NCBI GenBank assembly: GCA_026874595.1
Contig: CM049307.1
Location: forward strand, 55,139,870 to 55,203,869
Reading direction: 5' to 3'
Origin: Sipunculus nudus
Lineage: Eukaryota; Annelida; Sipuncula; Golfingiida; Sipunculidae
DNA length: 64,000 bases
Part shown: positions 44,291 to 55,335 of the stretch, one piece after another
Layout of the letters: each line of letters starts with the position of its first letter
Position numbering within the stretch: position 1 is the stretch's first letter
Notes under the pieces: model-generated
Databases searched by the model: none
The model's input: the letters and a program-made list of their open reading frames with translations, nothing else
Told to the model about the DNA's origin: nothing
Program-made: the position numbers and the translations under genes

Positions 44291-44789
44291 ACAGGCCAGT
44301 TGTAGCATGTAATTTCTGTCCATGCTTACATGTGTGGCTTCACTGTACTTTCTTACACCAGTCATGATTTGTGTACTAATCAACAATGTGGACCATGGCA
44401 TCCACCGACTGCCAGTTTGAAGCAGCGCAGTAGCATCTACCCACGCGCGCAGTTCCGACGTCTTGATCGCAGACGGATCGGGGGCCGGTTGCTGCGGGAT
44501 CATCATGATCGCAGACCTATCGTGGACTGAGCTCTTCAGTGGGTAGTAGGGACCTCATGCGGACGTAAGGGGAACGCAGTTTGATCATAAACGACGGTGT
44601 AACAGCGCCATTCAGCGTGGTAGGATCGGCATAAAACGGTTGAAAATTGCAATTGTATACGTCGTGCAAGCCTATTGACAGCGGCATAGCCGTCACACAT
44701 GAACGGTTTTTCCCATGTTAATAGCGATCAACGCCGATCTGCTAGGTCGCCATGGTCGCCGTTAGGTCTCCTTCTCGTGTGATGGGGGC

Positions 44790-45480
44790 TTAAGGGTTCC
44801 TCAACTGAAGTTATAGCTGACATTAATCTGTGACCTCGACCTTTCAGTCGAAAAATCGATATAGCTGTTCCTGTTCTGGCAAAACACACACCAAAGTCGA
44901 AAGGTATTTTCTTTAGTGAGGAGGAACATACATGTATATGTAAAGTTTGAATCCTATGAATAAACCCGTAGACTTTCAACTTACATGTGCAGGTTGTCCA
45001 AGAGAGATATACTCAGCTGACAAGCATGACCTGTGACATCAGGGGCTAATATTCACAAATTGTTCAGACTTTTTTCATTCTTTGTACATTGAGAGAAATA
45101 TAAATCTCTGCTTAAAATACATTATCACGTAACTTGATGATCAGTTGCAAAAAAAAAAAGATTGGTATGCTAACAGGACTGTGACATGACTGATATATGT
45201 TTGTCATTCTAATTATAACCAATAAAGAGCTTGAAAAAGAAAAGAATTTAGATGATACCACCGGTATCACACAATTGATAAAGTGATCTATGATCAACTC
45301 GCTTATCAATTTTCAAATCAGCTCATCCAGGAACCAGGAATCTGCATCAAAATGCATACATGCCTCCGCCATGGCAGCACAAGTTTCAAAACCTCTCTGC
45401 GAACACAGTGGACACCGCCTGTCCGAATTTTTTGGCGCTCAACCGTGAACTGAACAGGCGGTTAGGGACACTGATGAGGC
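44790..45480. repeat. 2.6-kb duplicated block, copy B (right part)
   Basis: Matches 27365-28048, beginning with TTAAGGGTTCCTCAACTGAA and ending with GATGAGGC. From 45161 onward it is also part of the tandem duplication and therefore occurs a third time at 58060-58379. Confidence 0.85.
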
Positions 45481-46393
45481 TGGACTTTCTGTGCATTGAC
45501 TTATATTTTGGCCAATATTCCCTGGTTCATTCGTGCATAATTGTCCGTGCGTTTGTTAATATTCCTTGATGACGCTTCAGAATCCGAACCAGATGCTGGA
45601 TGATCTTTTCTTTCTTGGACCATTCCCGAAATGCCCTGAAAATTTCATGAGATTGCGTGAGTTTTGTTGTGAACAAACACAAAGGCACACAAACACACAC
45701 GCACACACAAGCAGAACATACCTGCCGTGCGGGCGGGCCAATCTAGCCTGTGGTTTTGGTCCCTTGGGCGGCGGTGCGTTTTTCTTTTTACTTTTGGAGG
45801 TGCTGGCAAGAAGCCGGACTTGTGAACAGGTCCTGGAAGCGCGCGCTGTTGAGTTTCCAGGCCGAGCGGAGGCCGAAGTCTGGCGGAAATTCCGTTGACC
45901 GGCAGCTGGTGAGTTCTGCTAAGCGACAGTTGCAGAAGGACAAATTTGACATGACATAAAACGAGTTGTATTTGAGAGATTTGCGTGGTTGCGGGCGTGG
46001 AGATGAGACGGATGAAGGAGGGAGGAACCCAATCCAGAGGGAAGAGAATTTTTTTAAACAGAAATAAAGATATTTATTTGCCTAACATATTGTGTGTTGT
46101 TTTTAATTTTAAAAAATGCAGGCGTGAGGACAGGTGTGCGCGAGCGTAAAAAAAATGTTTGGTGGATTTTTGCGGCCATTATATATTGATGCGTATTAAA
46201 ATATATTGAAATATATAATATATATTTCTGTGTTTTCTTTAGTGGCGGTTGGGAATTTTTTTTATGGGGGGGGGGGGTGATTAAATGTGAAAAAAATTGA
46301 CATGTCAAAAAGCGCGCCATTTTCAGATATTTTATAAAAAGGCAGGGCCAAATTTTTTAGCACTGCCGGCCTGAAAAAAAGTTGATTTAAATT
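45481..46393. other. Duplicated stretch without a recognised gene
   Basis: It contains a short CA-rich run (about 45673-45712) and a GC-richer part (about 45720-45950), with small open frames such as 45566-45898. A run of about 13 G bases lies at 46265-46278. Nothing recognisable. Confidence 0.45.
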
Positions 46394-46726
46394 ATGTCTG
46401 ATGTCCGTTTAACCACCCCCGGGAGCCGGGTTGCCCGTGCAAAGCGTATTTTTAGCGGGATGAATTTAATGATATTATATAGTCTATGTGTCATGTCGGC
46501 AAATTGCCGAGCGTGTGTGAATATTGTCGGCATGTTTGACTGCTCCGGTATATGGCTTCAAGGCGAGATATGCTTAACACCGGCGTTGTTTAATCATTTA
46601 GCCCCAAAAGAAACCAATCCTGGCCGGTATAGGCGTAGGACGCGCTCTTTCGAAAACCTGAGAAAGATGACCTCGTTTGACCCAAGTAGTGAACCGGGCC
46701 ATTGGTTTGGTTCGACTGACAGTTGA
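46394..46726 (+). other. Open frame of 110 codons, probably non-coding
   Basis: ATG-started frame with no recognised domain. The duplicate at 59303-59635 differs at five codons, and all five changes replace the amino acid (for example GTC to TTC and CAT to AAT). No silent change is seen. That is not the pattern of a protein under constraint, so I list the frame only as an observation. Confidence 0.3.
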
Positions 46727-47700
46727 CCATTTCCTGAAAAAAAAATAATTGTGACGGACGATTTCAGACGGTCACAGCTTAAAAATCTTTATTAAAAAAC
46801 GTCTGGCGTCATTGTACCCTGCCCTGAGGCCGGGATACCAGTGGAAGCCTGAAAGTTAGGGCAAACGACACCCCCCCCCCCCCCTTCTTTAAAATATATT
46901 CTTATTTGACATATTGACACATCTGGATACTACAAAGGTTTTGATGGTATGGTTTATTAACCGAAAACACAACAAAATAACATAAAATTAATTGAAAATA
47001 AATGTTTAATTCAATAAACAGAGTCATGTCTTTATTATTATATATTCAACTAATATTCAGAATATTGCTTTTTCATGATAATTGACACAAATATCAACAC
47101 ACGGGTTGGGTTCATCCGCCATATTATTACAATCACAAGCAGCATGAACCGACACCAGCCTTTTCATCCTGCTCGGATACGCAAAGATTTGGGACCTGCA
47201 GAAGTTTTGTCGAAGGGTGGCATATTTAACGCATGGCAAATTGGTCTTTCTGGGCAGAACATTTCCACACTTTTCAACCCACACACCTGGTTTTTTTTGC
47301 ACCATAGCAACCCTATGGCACCCACTACTTTGAAATTAAAAAAAGTGCTCTTACTGGAATCTGGTGATTTTCAGCCATCTGCTTTTCCAACTCACAGCTG
47401 CAATGATGCTCACACACCAATGGTTCTGCTGTCATCCAGTCAGGATTTACACCAATGTTCAGGAAAAACAAGCCATTTCACCCTGCTCCAAAAACACAGG
47501 ATTTCAACCACCACAACATGCTCCAGCCGGCCAAAATGGCCTTCCTGGACACAGCTTTTCCACACTTTTCCACACACAATTGATTTAATCCATAGCACTG
47601 TGCTCTGAACCACCTGTAACAGACGCTCTGCTACAGAGCATCTGTGACAGAGCACGAGGGTATGTTACACAGATGCTCTGTATCAGAGCAATCGGCTCTG
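46727..47700. other. Duplicated stretch with overlapping open frames
   Basis: It holds a poly-C tract at about 46871-46884. Long frames on both strands (47075-47608 on +, 47057-47305 and 47440-47655 on -) overlap, have no recognised motif and leave coding status undecided. At 47625-47705 the words ACAGAGC and GCTCTG recur in alternating orientation. Confidence 0.4.
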
Positions 47701-47714
47701 TTATAGACCCTCTG

Positions 47715-48660
47715 AAACTCCCGGACAACAATTGCACAAAGACTACTGCCATTAGACAAAAATTGCTCAAGGACAACTGCTCTTGGACCACTTGTACACT
47801 TAGACAACTGCTCGTAGACACCTTGTGCACATAGACAACTCCTCTTAGACAACAACTGCACATAGACAACTCCTCTTAGACAACAACTGCACATAGACAA
47901 CTGCTCTAAGACAACTTGTGCAAGTCGACAACTTAAATTGAACAACAACTGCACAAAGACAACTGCCATTAGACAACAAGTGCGCGTAGACAACAACTGC
48001 ACATAGACAACTGCTCTTTGACAACTTAAATTGGACGACAATTGCACATATACAACCCCCATTACACAATTTGTGCACATAGACAACTGCTCGAGGACAA
48101 CAATTGCGCATAGACAACTGCTCTTAGACAACAAGTGCACATAGACAACTTCCATTAGACAACTTGTTTACATAGACAAACGCTTTCAGACAACTAGTGC
48201 ACATGGACAACTTATAGGGACAACTGCTCTTTGGCAACTTAAATTGGACGACAATTGAAATAGACAACCGCCATTACACAATTTGTGCACATAGACAACT
48301 GCTCGAAGACAACTTGTGCACATAGACAACTGCTCTCAGACAACAAGTGCACATAGACAACTTCCATTAGACAACTTGTTCACATGGACAACTGCTCTTA
48401 GACGACTAGTGCACGTAGACAACTTCCAGGGACAACAAGTGCACACAACTTGTTGACATAGACAATGGCAATTAGACAACAACTGCACATAGACAACTGC
48501 TCTTAGATCATTTGTACACGTAGACAACTTAAAATGGACAACAACTGCACATAGACCACCGGCATTAGACAACAAGTGCACATAGACAGCTGCTCGTAGG
48601 AAACATTTGCGTATAGAAAACTTCTATTAGACAACATGTGCACATAGACAACTTGTGTCA
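47715..48660. repeat. Minisatellite with 31-bp unit, array 1
   Basis: About 30 diverged copies of a composite unit, for example ACATAGACAACTGCTCTT followed by AGACAACAAGTGC (31 bases). Each half starts with AGACAAC. Since 31 is not a multiple of 3 and the minus strand of the unit has no stop codon, long minus-strand frames (up to 174 codons) appear in more than one phase. They are artefacts of the repeat. Confidence 0.92.
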
Positions 48661-49255
48661 ATGCCCGTGTGTTTGACTCTTAATAATAATAAAATCAATA
48701 AATCATTATTTCAGAACTTATTAACCAGCTCAGGAAACACGAAAAGTGCTTTGCATCTATGAGCAAACTACCATATGCTGATATCTAAGGGTCAGCGAAA
48801 TTATCGATAAAGTGGCGTATCGCGATATCGTTTTCAAATATCTTTATTTTATCTAGCGTGATTGAAGCTAATTTATTATGTTACAAATTTAGACATTTAA
48901 ACATAGTAAGGATTCGCGAAATACTGAAAGGGAAAGCAACTAAAGTATCTATAAACACTTCTCAGATTGTTTAAATCAATATGCACAGTTAGACTTGACT
49001 GGCACTAATCATATCCTTTCATAGCGACGTTATATTCAACATAAAAAGGATTGAATTTATATATATATATATATATAGATATATATATATATATGAAAAA
49101 TGAAAAAAATCATATCCATTCATGGTGACGTTATATTCAACAAAAAAAGGAATGACTTTATATATATATTTATAAATATAAAAAATTATTTACATTTATT
49201 TCCTGTAATTAGTATAATGAAATATTGCATTACGTATCTCAATACCTACGCTTCC
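48661..49255. other. Non-coding stretch with (TA)n
   Basis: The part at 48705-48860 resembles 16240-16400. A sentence of about 60 bases (CATATCCTTTCATAGCGACG to ATATATATG) occurs twice, at about 49010 and 49110, so there is a local duplication around the (TA)n tract at 49059-49094. Confidence 0.5.
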
Positions 49256-49299
49256 ACGTATGGCAGTATTTTAAGTAATACGAAAATTCAGGCGATACC

Positions 49300-49689
49300 T
49301 AGCCCTGTCCAGTCATTCGACATGGCGGAAAAAGAAAACCTTGTTCTTACCAAAATTTTAACTGGCAAACATCTGCCGGTTTATTTACAACAGTAGCAAT
49401 TTTAATTCACGCTTCATTCACAGGATTATATAACGCACTCGGTGCACACTACCTAATGCGGCTCAAGCCCATTTCCTTCAATTACAGCTGCGGTTGGAAC
49501 TTCCACTTTTTCGACGTGGAAGTCCTGGTGCCTCATTTTCGAAACTTATTGATTAAAAAGGGTTACTCAGATTCAGGTATTTACGTATTTGAACATTCCC
49601 ATTTGAACATTGAACAGCCTAATTTGACACAAATGTCATACAATAGTCTTTTCCCGCATATTCTAACGACATCTGGCAGCGACGACTGA
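49300..49689 (+). other. Uncharacterised open frame, tandem copy 1
   Basis: The frame ending in TTSGSDD and TGA at 49689 can be read back past 49456 through LIHASFTGLYNALGAHYLM, a mildly hydrophobic stretch that could span a membrane. A short alternative frame starts at an ATG in good context (GACATGG at 49320; MAEKENLVLTKI) and stops at 49396. The duplicate at 62210-62599 has one silent and one replacement change over the shared 78 codons. I do not recognise a family, and coding status is open. Confidence 0.3.
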
Positions 49690-49799
49690 CACTATGTTCG
49701 GGACCGTTAAACCGACGAATAATACTACATTTGCTCTATCTTCAATGATAAAAATAAAAAAATCGTATCTACAAAGGTCAGGTTCCTATTCCCGAGGTC

Positions 49800-50620
49800 T
49801 CTCGTCCATGTATGTGGTTTCAAACCTGTATTTATTTGCTTGATAGACCAGATCATAGAAGACCACCGTTAAGTCCAGCCTTTATATGCATTGAATAATC
49901 ATTGGAAAACGGAATAATTGCATAACTAATACATTTATCGTGCAAAAAGACAATGTTATTGAATGAGAAACCCATATGTGTAAATACTAGTCTGATAAAC
50001 TACTGTAATTGATATATTACAAGTCTGTTTTGGGGCTGGTGACACCTATATCCAGCTTTGACCTCGCTGATCCATATAAGGCCTGATCACATGAAAGGCA
50101 AACGGAAAAATCTGATAATCTAATCTCACAGACATATTTCTCCTGGTCATTCCATATTATCACCTCCGAACGAGTTGAATAAGAAAATATATACATTTCT
50201 ACTTCTTTAGTTTTGCCTGAACATTCATGATACCCGTATCTGCAGCTAAACATTTTGAACCACGCCAAATTTTCATTTTTGTTATATTTCCGTAAAGAAT
50301 CATTTTCCTTGACCGGATGATAATAATGTTCCCCTTTGTTTCGAATGAAGGAAAACAATTTCATGAGGAAGTTATTTTATATAAGTTCAGAAAGTGTAGG
50401 TCTTTGCCATCTGCAAACATCTCAAAAAACATTCCTTCCTCTCTACCCGCACATAACACCCTCCCACTATTTGCTGAAACACGGTTGATAGTGCGCTATG
50501 CTACATACATAGATAAAATCCATTTTCTTACAATCGCACAACACTAGTCCTTTTTCCTCCTCCAGACACTAAGACAGCAGTTCCATCTGGTAGAGCGCCT
50601 ATGCAAAATCGAGCTACTAT
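49800..50620. repeat. Paralogous block shared with 6020-6960
   Basis: Same landmarks as the block at 6020-6960, better preserved. Contains the Ig-like fragment. Confidence 0.7.
50017..50364 (-). pseudogene. Ig-like domain exon remnant, tandem copy 1
   Basis: The minus-strand frame has LAWFKMFSC, two more cysteines, VEMYIFS and IIWNDQEKYVCEI. D-x-E-x-Y-x-C stands in place of the usual D-x-G-x-Y-x-C. There is no signal peptide, no second domain and no clear exon borders. Compared with 62927-63274, four bases differ and all four change the amino acid (including R to P and C to G), which argues against present function. It lies directly downstream of the TRIM pseudogene on the same strand, but a single gene is unlikely. 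Confidence 0.45.
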
Positions 50621-50944
50621 CCTGTCGCCATGGTTACCTTTGATTATAGCAGGTTTTTCTTTCGAATTAACGTTTGGTCTTTTACATAATATATTCTAGT
50701 TTTGTCTCATTTTCATCCTTCGACTCCGTGTCTGTTATCTTCCCGATGTCTGAAAATAATTGTGCAAAGGACAATTTTTTGTTGCTCTGTGATTTTGATC
50801 CACATTTTGTTGGTTTATTCGTGCATTCCTCACTTTAATGGAATTTTTTTACCGAAAGAGATATTTAATCCCTTATGGAATTTAATATGATCAGGTTCGT
50901 TAAAACATCAAAGGTCTTCCCCACTTTTTTTAGAAATTGCCCTT

Positions 50945-51861
50945 TCATCTCCAGTTCCCGGCAAGAGAGAACAAGTTCACAGTCACTCTTTTGCTAGCTC
51001 TTAATTGGTATGCTTTCCGTTGCACTTTCAGATATTTTTCTTGCACGATAATCCCTTGCTGTGAAACATTCAAGTACTTTTCGATTAGATCTTTTAGTGT
51101 CCCTTCTTTCTGGTCATCTAAATTCTTTCTGATAGAGAGCGCCGATTCATCAATTTCTCTTCTCACTTCTGTGAAATGTTCGACAAGACTTCTATACTGA
51201 AAAAAAAATGATCTTTGTCTCTTCTATCCTTCTTTTAATGCTCTCTTCCATTGGCTGAAATATGGCCCTGATCTGCCTCGCCATTTAAAAACTTCTTTTA
51301 CAGCGTCAGGATGGGAGCCATGCGTACCATTTAACAAGCAATCTGTGCACCAGAGTACATTGCATGCATTGCAGAAGTGTACATATTTACACCCATGGTC
51401 TTTACAGAAACCTACGCACTTTTATTTGACCCCTATAGCTTTAAGGGTACCATGGGATGACTCTGAAATCCATGTTACTTGTTATGCTCATTACACAGTT
51501 CTCACAAAAGCCTCCGGTAACCAGATTGATTGTTGCAAGGATAAAGTCTCCTCTTACCAGCTGGTTTTGCACAACTCAACCGTCCGCTGCGAACGGATTA
51601 TCCCATTTGTTTGCTCTAAAATTGCTCTAAATTTAATGGCAGATCTAAAACATCCCCATTGTGTAGAGTCGTAAGCTGGCGACAATTTGGACAGGGAATA
51701 TAGTTTCCTACACGATACCGTTTAGACATGGTGTGCAGAATGTATGCAAGCACTGCAATGTGCGAGGCGAACGACTTAGCAGGGGGATTCAAGCAAACCT
51801 GACACGTCAAAACTTGCTCTGCTTCACTCAGTGATATGTCTTCTTGATCCGAGGTGGCCAT
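50945..51861 (-). pseudogene. TRIM-like RING / B-box / coiled-coil pseudogene
   Basis: On the minus strand from ATG at 51861 an acidic start (MATSDQEDISLSEAEQVL) leads to the first RING pair CQVC, then NPPAKSFASH, and much later CPNCRQLTTLHNGDV. The middle Cys/His ligands are missing in this frame; a shifted frame shows HCSAC at that place, so a frameshift destroyed the RING. At 51406-51310 a B-box-like piece reads DHGCKYVHFCNACNVLWCTDC, then HGSHPD. After a TTTTTTTTCAG acceptor, a coiled-coil-type exon (51196 to 50945; VRREIDESALSIRKNLDD, then LKDLIEKYLNVS) is open. Stops between the parts exclude a functional gene. TRIM proteins are E3 ubiquitin ligases, expanded in bivalves. Confidence 0.75.
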
Positions 51862-52090
51862 ATTTCAACCTGAAATATTCCTGAAATTTAGCCTAACGTG
51901 CTTTTTTGTAAACCATTCCTTCTGTTAAAAAAGATTCATTTCGAAGGTTTTCCAATCCAGTGGTTCTATTTTATTCAAATTTATTCGGCTATATTCCTGT
52001 CTGATGATTCCTGGCTGAATTTTCCAGTGTTGACAGAATGAAAAAAAGTGACAATAAAAGCATGATTTTTTTTTCAGGTTTTGTTCATCT
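51862..52090 (+). other. Truncated intron 1 and exon 2 stub of the NAT16-like pseudogene
   Basis: From about 51900 the sequence follows intron 1 of copy 1 (GAAGGTTTTCCA to AGTGACAATAAAA). It ends in a TTTTTTTCAG acceptor and about 12 bases of exon 2 (GTTTTGTTCATCTG). Then it jumps to sequence from distal intron 2. Confidence 0.65.
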
Positions 52091-52649
52091 GTAAGTCTCA
52101 TCCTTGGTCAATTTCGATCAAAGATCACTCCGCTAAAGGTTTTCGATGTTAAATGTTATGTTGAATATGAAACGCACCTATTTGCTTACCTTCACCACTA
52201 GTTGTCCACGTGTTTTCATTTTGGTATGCAGATTGAATAGGTGCCCTATATTACAACGACGATGTCGTTTTACTTTACGACAGGATATTAAATCGACGAA
52301 AAAATAACTATTAATCTTAGAATTAACCGTTAGACAACTCCTTGGAAACGTCATTTTTCCATATGTTAAATATCATGGCAAAACTGTCTTTAGTAACATT
52401 ATGTTCATCTCGTATGATGAACCGTTCCCCTGCCCTTCATAGCGTACCACCTAATATATAAGAGAGATGACGTTATGGGAAGTTTCTATGTCGCAACATT
52501 GATGGTTTGAACAGGTACAGCTTTTTTTTAACGAAAACGCGCAATTTAAGCACGCAAACAGATTTTAGACGATGTATTTGCTCCACCCTTAAGTTATTCA
52601 TAATCGCCATTTCCTTATGTAGGGAGCATGCACTTTTTTTCTTTTGCAG
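52091..52649 (+). other. Distal intron 2 of the NAT16-like pseudogene
   Basis: Colinear with 11770-12406 and 30760-31409. Confidence 0.65.
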
Positions 52650-53157
52650 ATGTATTTTGAACTGCGCCTAACTGCAAAGAAGGGAAGTATGAAGACCACA
52701 GAATACCTTTTTGCAGCAAAGGAGGTGTTTTGTCGTCCTGATCGCGGAGTGCTCCGTATCGGCAGTAACCCTGGAAATCTAATTTTATGTCGCTGTCTCC
52801 TGGCTACATGGGAAAACGTCGCCGATGTGGTAGAGGAATATCCAGTCTACGCCACAGTGAATGACGTCATTGAGTAACGTCAGTATAGAACAAAAGATAA
52901 CATCTGCTTATTAAATTCCTTTTCCGGCGACCAGTCTAAAACGGATTCCTCCAGCACTTTCAGTTTAACATGCAGTTAGTAGTTAAACGAAATCCCGAGC
53001 AGGTGGTGCCCTTTTTATTTAGCTTTACATACCCCCTCAGTCTGATGGGAGCGGATATCAAACGTATCCTGGAAGAAACTGGCGATATACTAAAAGCAAA
53101 CGAATTTATTTCTTCATAATTGAAACATTTTGTCAGGAATTTGCAGCACAAACACTA
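52650..53157 (+). pseudogene. NAT16-like pseudogene, exon 3 (copy 3)
   Basis: After CTTTTGCAG the frame matches exon 3 of the intact genes (RPDRGVLRIGSNPGNLILCR, then VVEEYPVYATVNDV), but stops at 52875-52877. A short deletion removes the CTALSTSGQ segment, and further shifts follow. IKRILEETGDIL is still readable near 53055-53095. Exon 1 is absent and exon 2 is reduced to a stub, so no enzyme can be made. The TRIM pseudogene lies back-to-back with it where exon 1 would be. Confidence 0.85.
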
Positions 53158-53480
53158 ATATATGAACCATCGAAACCATTTTTACTTTGCTGCTCCATCC
53201 ATCAGTGTATACAAAGGGGTTTACATGATTATTTGCATCTCATTTCATTCCTGCAACCCTTACAGCTATCAAAAGAGTGGGCGAATTCGCAGCATACTGG
53301 GATAAAAAATACTTATGTATCAAATTGTATATCGATAGTGAGTGGTTTCTGCTGTTGCTAGACTCATTTGTTAAAACTAAGAAAACCCACACACAGGCCC
53401 ATTTTTGTTGGAAAGATACTTAACACGTTCTCTCTAGAATACAATGCCTATAATTACTGGTCTGAGGCCTAAACACAGCT
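53158..53480 (+). repeat. 3' flank of the NAT16-like pseudogene
   Basis: Matches 12947-13260 behind copy 1, including the CTATCAAAAGAGTG terminal-exon-like piece. Confidence 0.6.
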
Positions 53481-55015
53481 TGTATACTTAATGTGTGTAA
53501 TCAATTTCTGTTTCATGTACCTTTCCAGTTCATGATTGGATTTATACATTTTATTTTATATCGGCACTTCTTTAACAAATAAATATTTGGATGCATATAT
53601 TATCTTTAAAACACTTTAAATCAAGTCTTTAGGTAATAACTTGGATCATAAAATGATTATTTGTTTTTAATTTTAACCAAAAAAAATATTTTAACAAAAA
53701 AAAATGAAATACTTTTGAGTTTTATTAGGCAGAAGAAATAATGTTCAACGAGTCCGGTTATAAAGGTTAGACTAGGTTATGTATCTTTTTTACTAAACAC
53801 GTCTTAAGTACAAAAGTGCCATTACTGTTGAATATTCAAGGTATATTTGATTTTATATTATATAACCATGTTTGTGTTTAAATGTATACCAATTTAATGA
53901 TACGTGTTTTAAACGCTGTTATGAATTCTGTGATTATAATAAAACTTTATTGGTATTCAAACAAAAGCTTTACGGGTTATATGGCATGAACACATTGTAG
54001 AGTATTGAGGGTTCATAATAAAGTTTCTGAATTTGGTCTTTGTAAATGTTTCATGAGCAATTTATTTTCTTTGTATTCAGATTTTTACTAATCCTGATTT
54101 CATAATATTTATAGAATAGCCTTCAATGTTAATTCAAATAATGGAATTCAGGTATAACTTATAAGAGTTGCAGGACAATAAATAATCTTTTCTTTGTAGA
54201 TAACTCGATTGGTTTATTATGTTGCAGCTTTTTTTTGTCTAATTGCACCATCACTGGCCTGTCCTTATTTTATCCTCTGTGATACTTAAGGTAAACTTGA
54301 TTGATTAAAGTTTTTTGTGTTTTTTTTTTGGTTGGAGGACGCACTGTATGTTGGGTGTCAGTTCGGAACGGGGGACCTAGCCCTCTGAAAGGCTTTGAAA
54401 GCCCCTTTGCTATTTCTTGTAAAGCTCTCTCGTTATGTTAAAAGTCATTCATTTACTCCTAGTAGATGCCTTGTGATATTTTGCTTCTATAATTTTAATT
54501 TCCTTAAAAATATATTTAAGGCAATGTCTTGGTTATGCGCAAGAATTCTGGACTTTCGGTGCGACAAATTACATGTGCAGTCATTATTCTAAATCTCAAC
54601 AGAGGAAAATTAAATTGTAACAGTTGTAAAAAAATGGCAAAGGAATTTCAAATTTCACATAATGACAACTTTTGATTGGTACTTTGTGGAAATGTAAAAT
54701 AAAATCACTGTGACGTATGGGACGAAAGGATAATTTTGAGCACCTGAGAAGTTAAGACTCCAGCCAACGTAAAAATCATACAAAAACACGTGAGTGGGCC
54801 ATATTAACAAGGAACTGCTAATATCCGATCTGCTAATCGGGTTATAATAATGTTAACAACTGGAGAAGACCCAAATCTTACAATTACATTATTGCTTTCT
54901 CGCTTATAGTTTATTCATATGTACTGTATAGAACGCTAATGCTGTCTACCGTTGATATAGGCGGTTACGAGGAAATATGGATATCAGTTTTTGCTTAATA
55001 CAAATCCAAAAAAGG
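53481..55015. other. AT-rich non-coding stretch
   Basis: No gene or repeat end recognised. Poly-A-rich words at 53680-53710; otherwise plain. Confidence 0.45.
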
Positions 55016-55029
55016 AAGACTAAAAGGGA

Positions 55030-55335
55030 GTGCTTCATTCCATGACAATAAGGGCACGAATGCATACCTTTCTGTGCTAATTGTTTGAGCACGGAGGCAA
55101 TTCCTCCTATACTAAAAAGTTAAGTGTATGAATGCACACCTGCCTGTACTTACTGTTAGGTTATGAATGAACACTTCCTGTACTAACTGTTAGGGCACGA
55201 AGTAAACTATCCTGTACTTAATGTTCAGGCATGAATGCACACCTCTTTAATAATTGTTAGGGTTCCTGTATTAACCAATGGTGACTGAATGCATACTTGC
55301 CTGTATTAATTGTTGGCGCAGGAATACACCCATTC
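55030..55335. repeat. Degenerate tandem repeat of about 40-45 bp
   Basis: Successive units of the type GGGCACGAATGCATACCT, then TCTGTGCTAATTGTT recur about seven times with many indels. Confidence 0.7.

Larger units (their letters stand above)
39815..44789 (-). mobile_element. PIF/Harbinger-type DNA transposon, defective
   Basis: The left end CACCCCGTCACACGAGAAGG and the right end CCTTCTCGTGTGATGGGGGC are inverted copies, flanked by TTA at 39812-39814 and 44790-44792, the 3-bp TWA duplication typical of PIF/Harbinger. The subterminal regions contain several GGTCGCC / GGCGACC words. On the minus strand, transposase fragments remain at 44165-44290 and 43920-44107. The rest of the transposase and any Myb-like partner protein are missing, and a foldback element occupies 40075-43905. 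The element interrupts block B; block A shows the unfilled arrangement. Confidence 0.85.

Noticed and set aside
47631-48155. A 174-codon minus-strand frame rich in Val, Cys and Leu
   Set aside because: It reads through the 31-bp minisatellite, and overlapping frames in other phases are equally open. This is a by-product of a stop-free repeat unit.
47715-48660. Regularly spaced repeats that could suggest a CRISPR array
   Set aside because: There are no unique spacers: the whole 31-bp unit repeats with gradual divergence, and the genome is eukaryotic.
51345-51674. A + strand frame of 109 codons
   Set aside because: It is the shadow of the B-box and RING parts of the minus-strand TRIM-like pseudogene.
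50945-51861. Functional TRIM E3 ligase
   Set aside because: The middle RING ligands are lost through a frameshift and stops separate RING, B-box and coiled coil.
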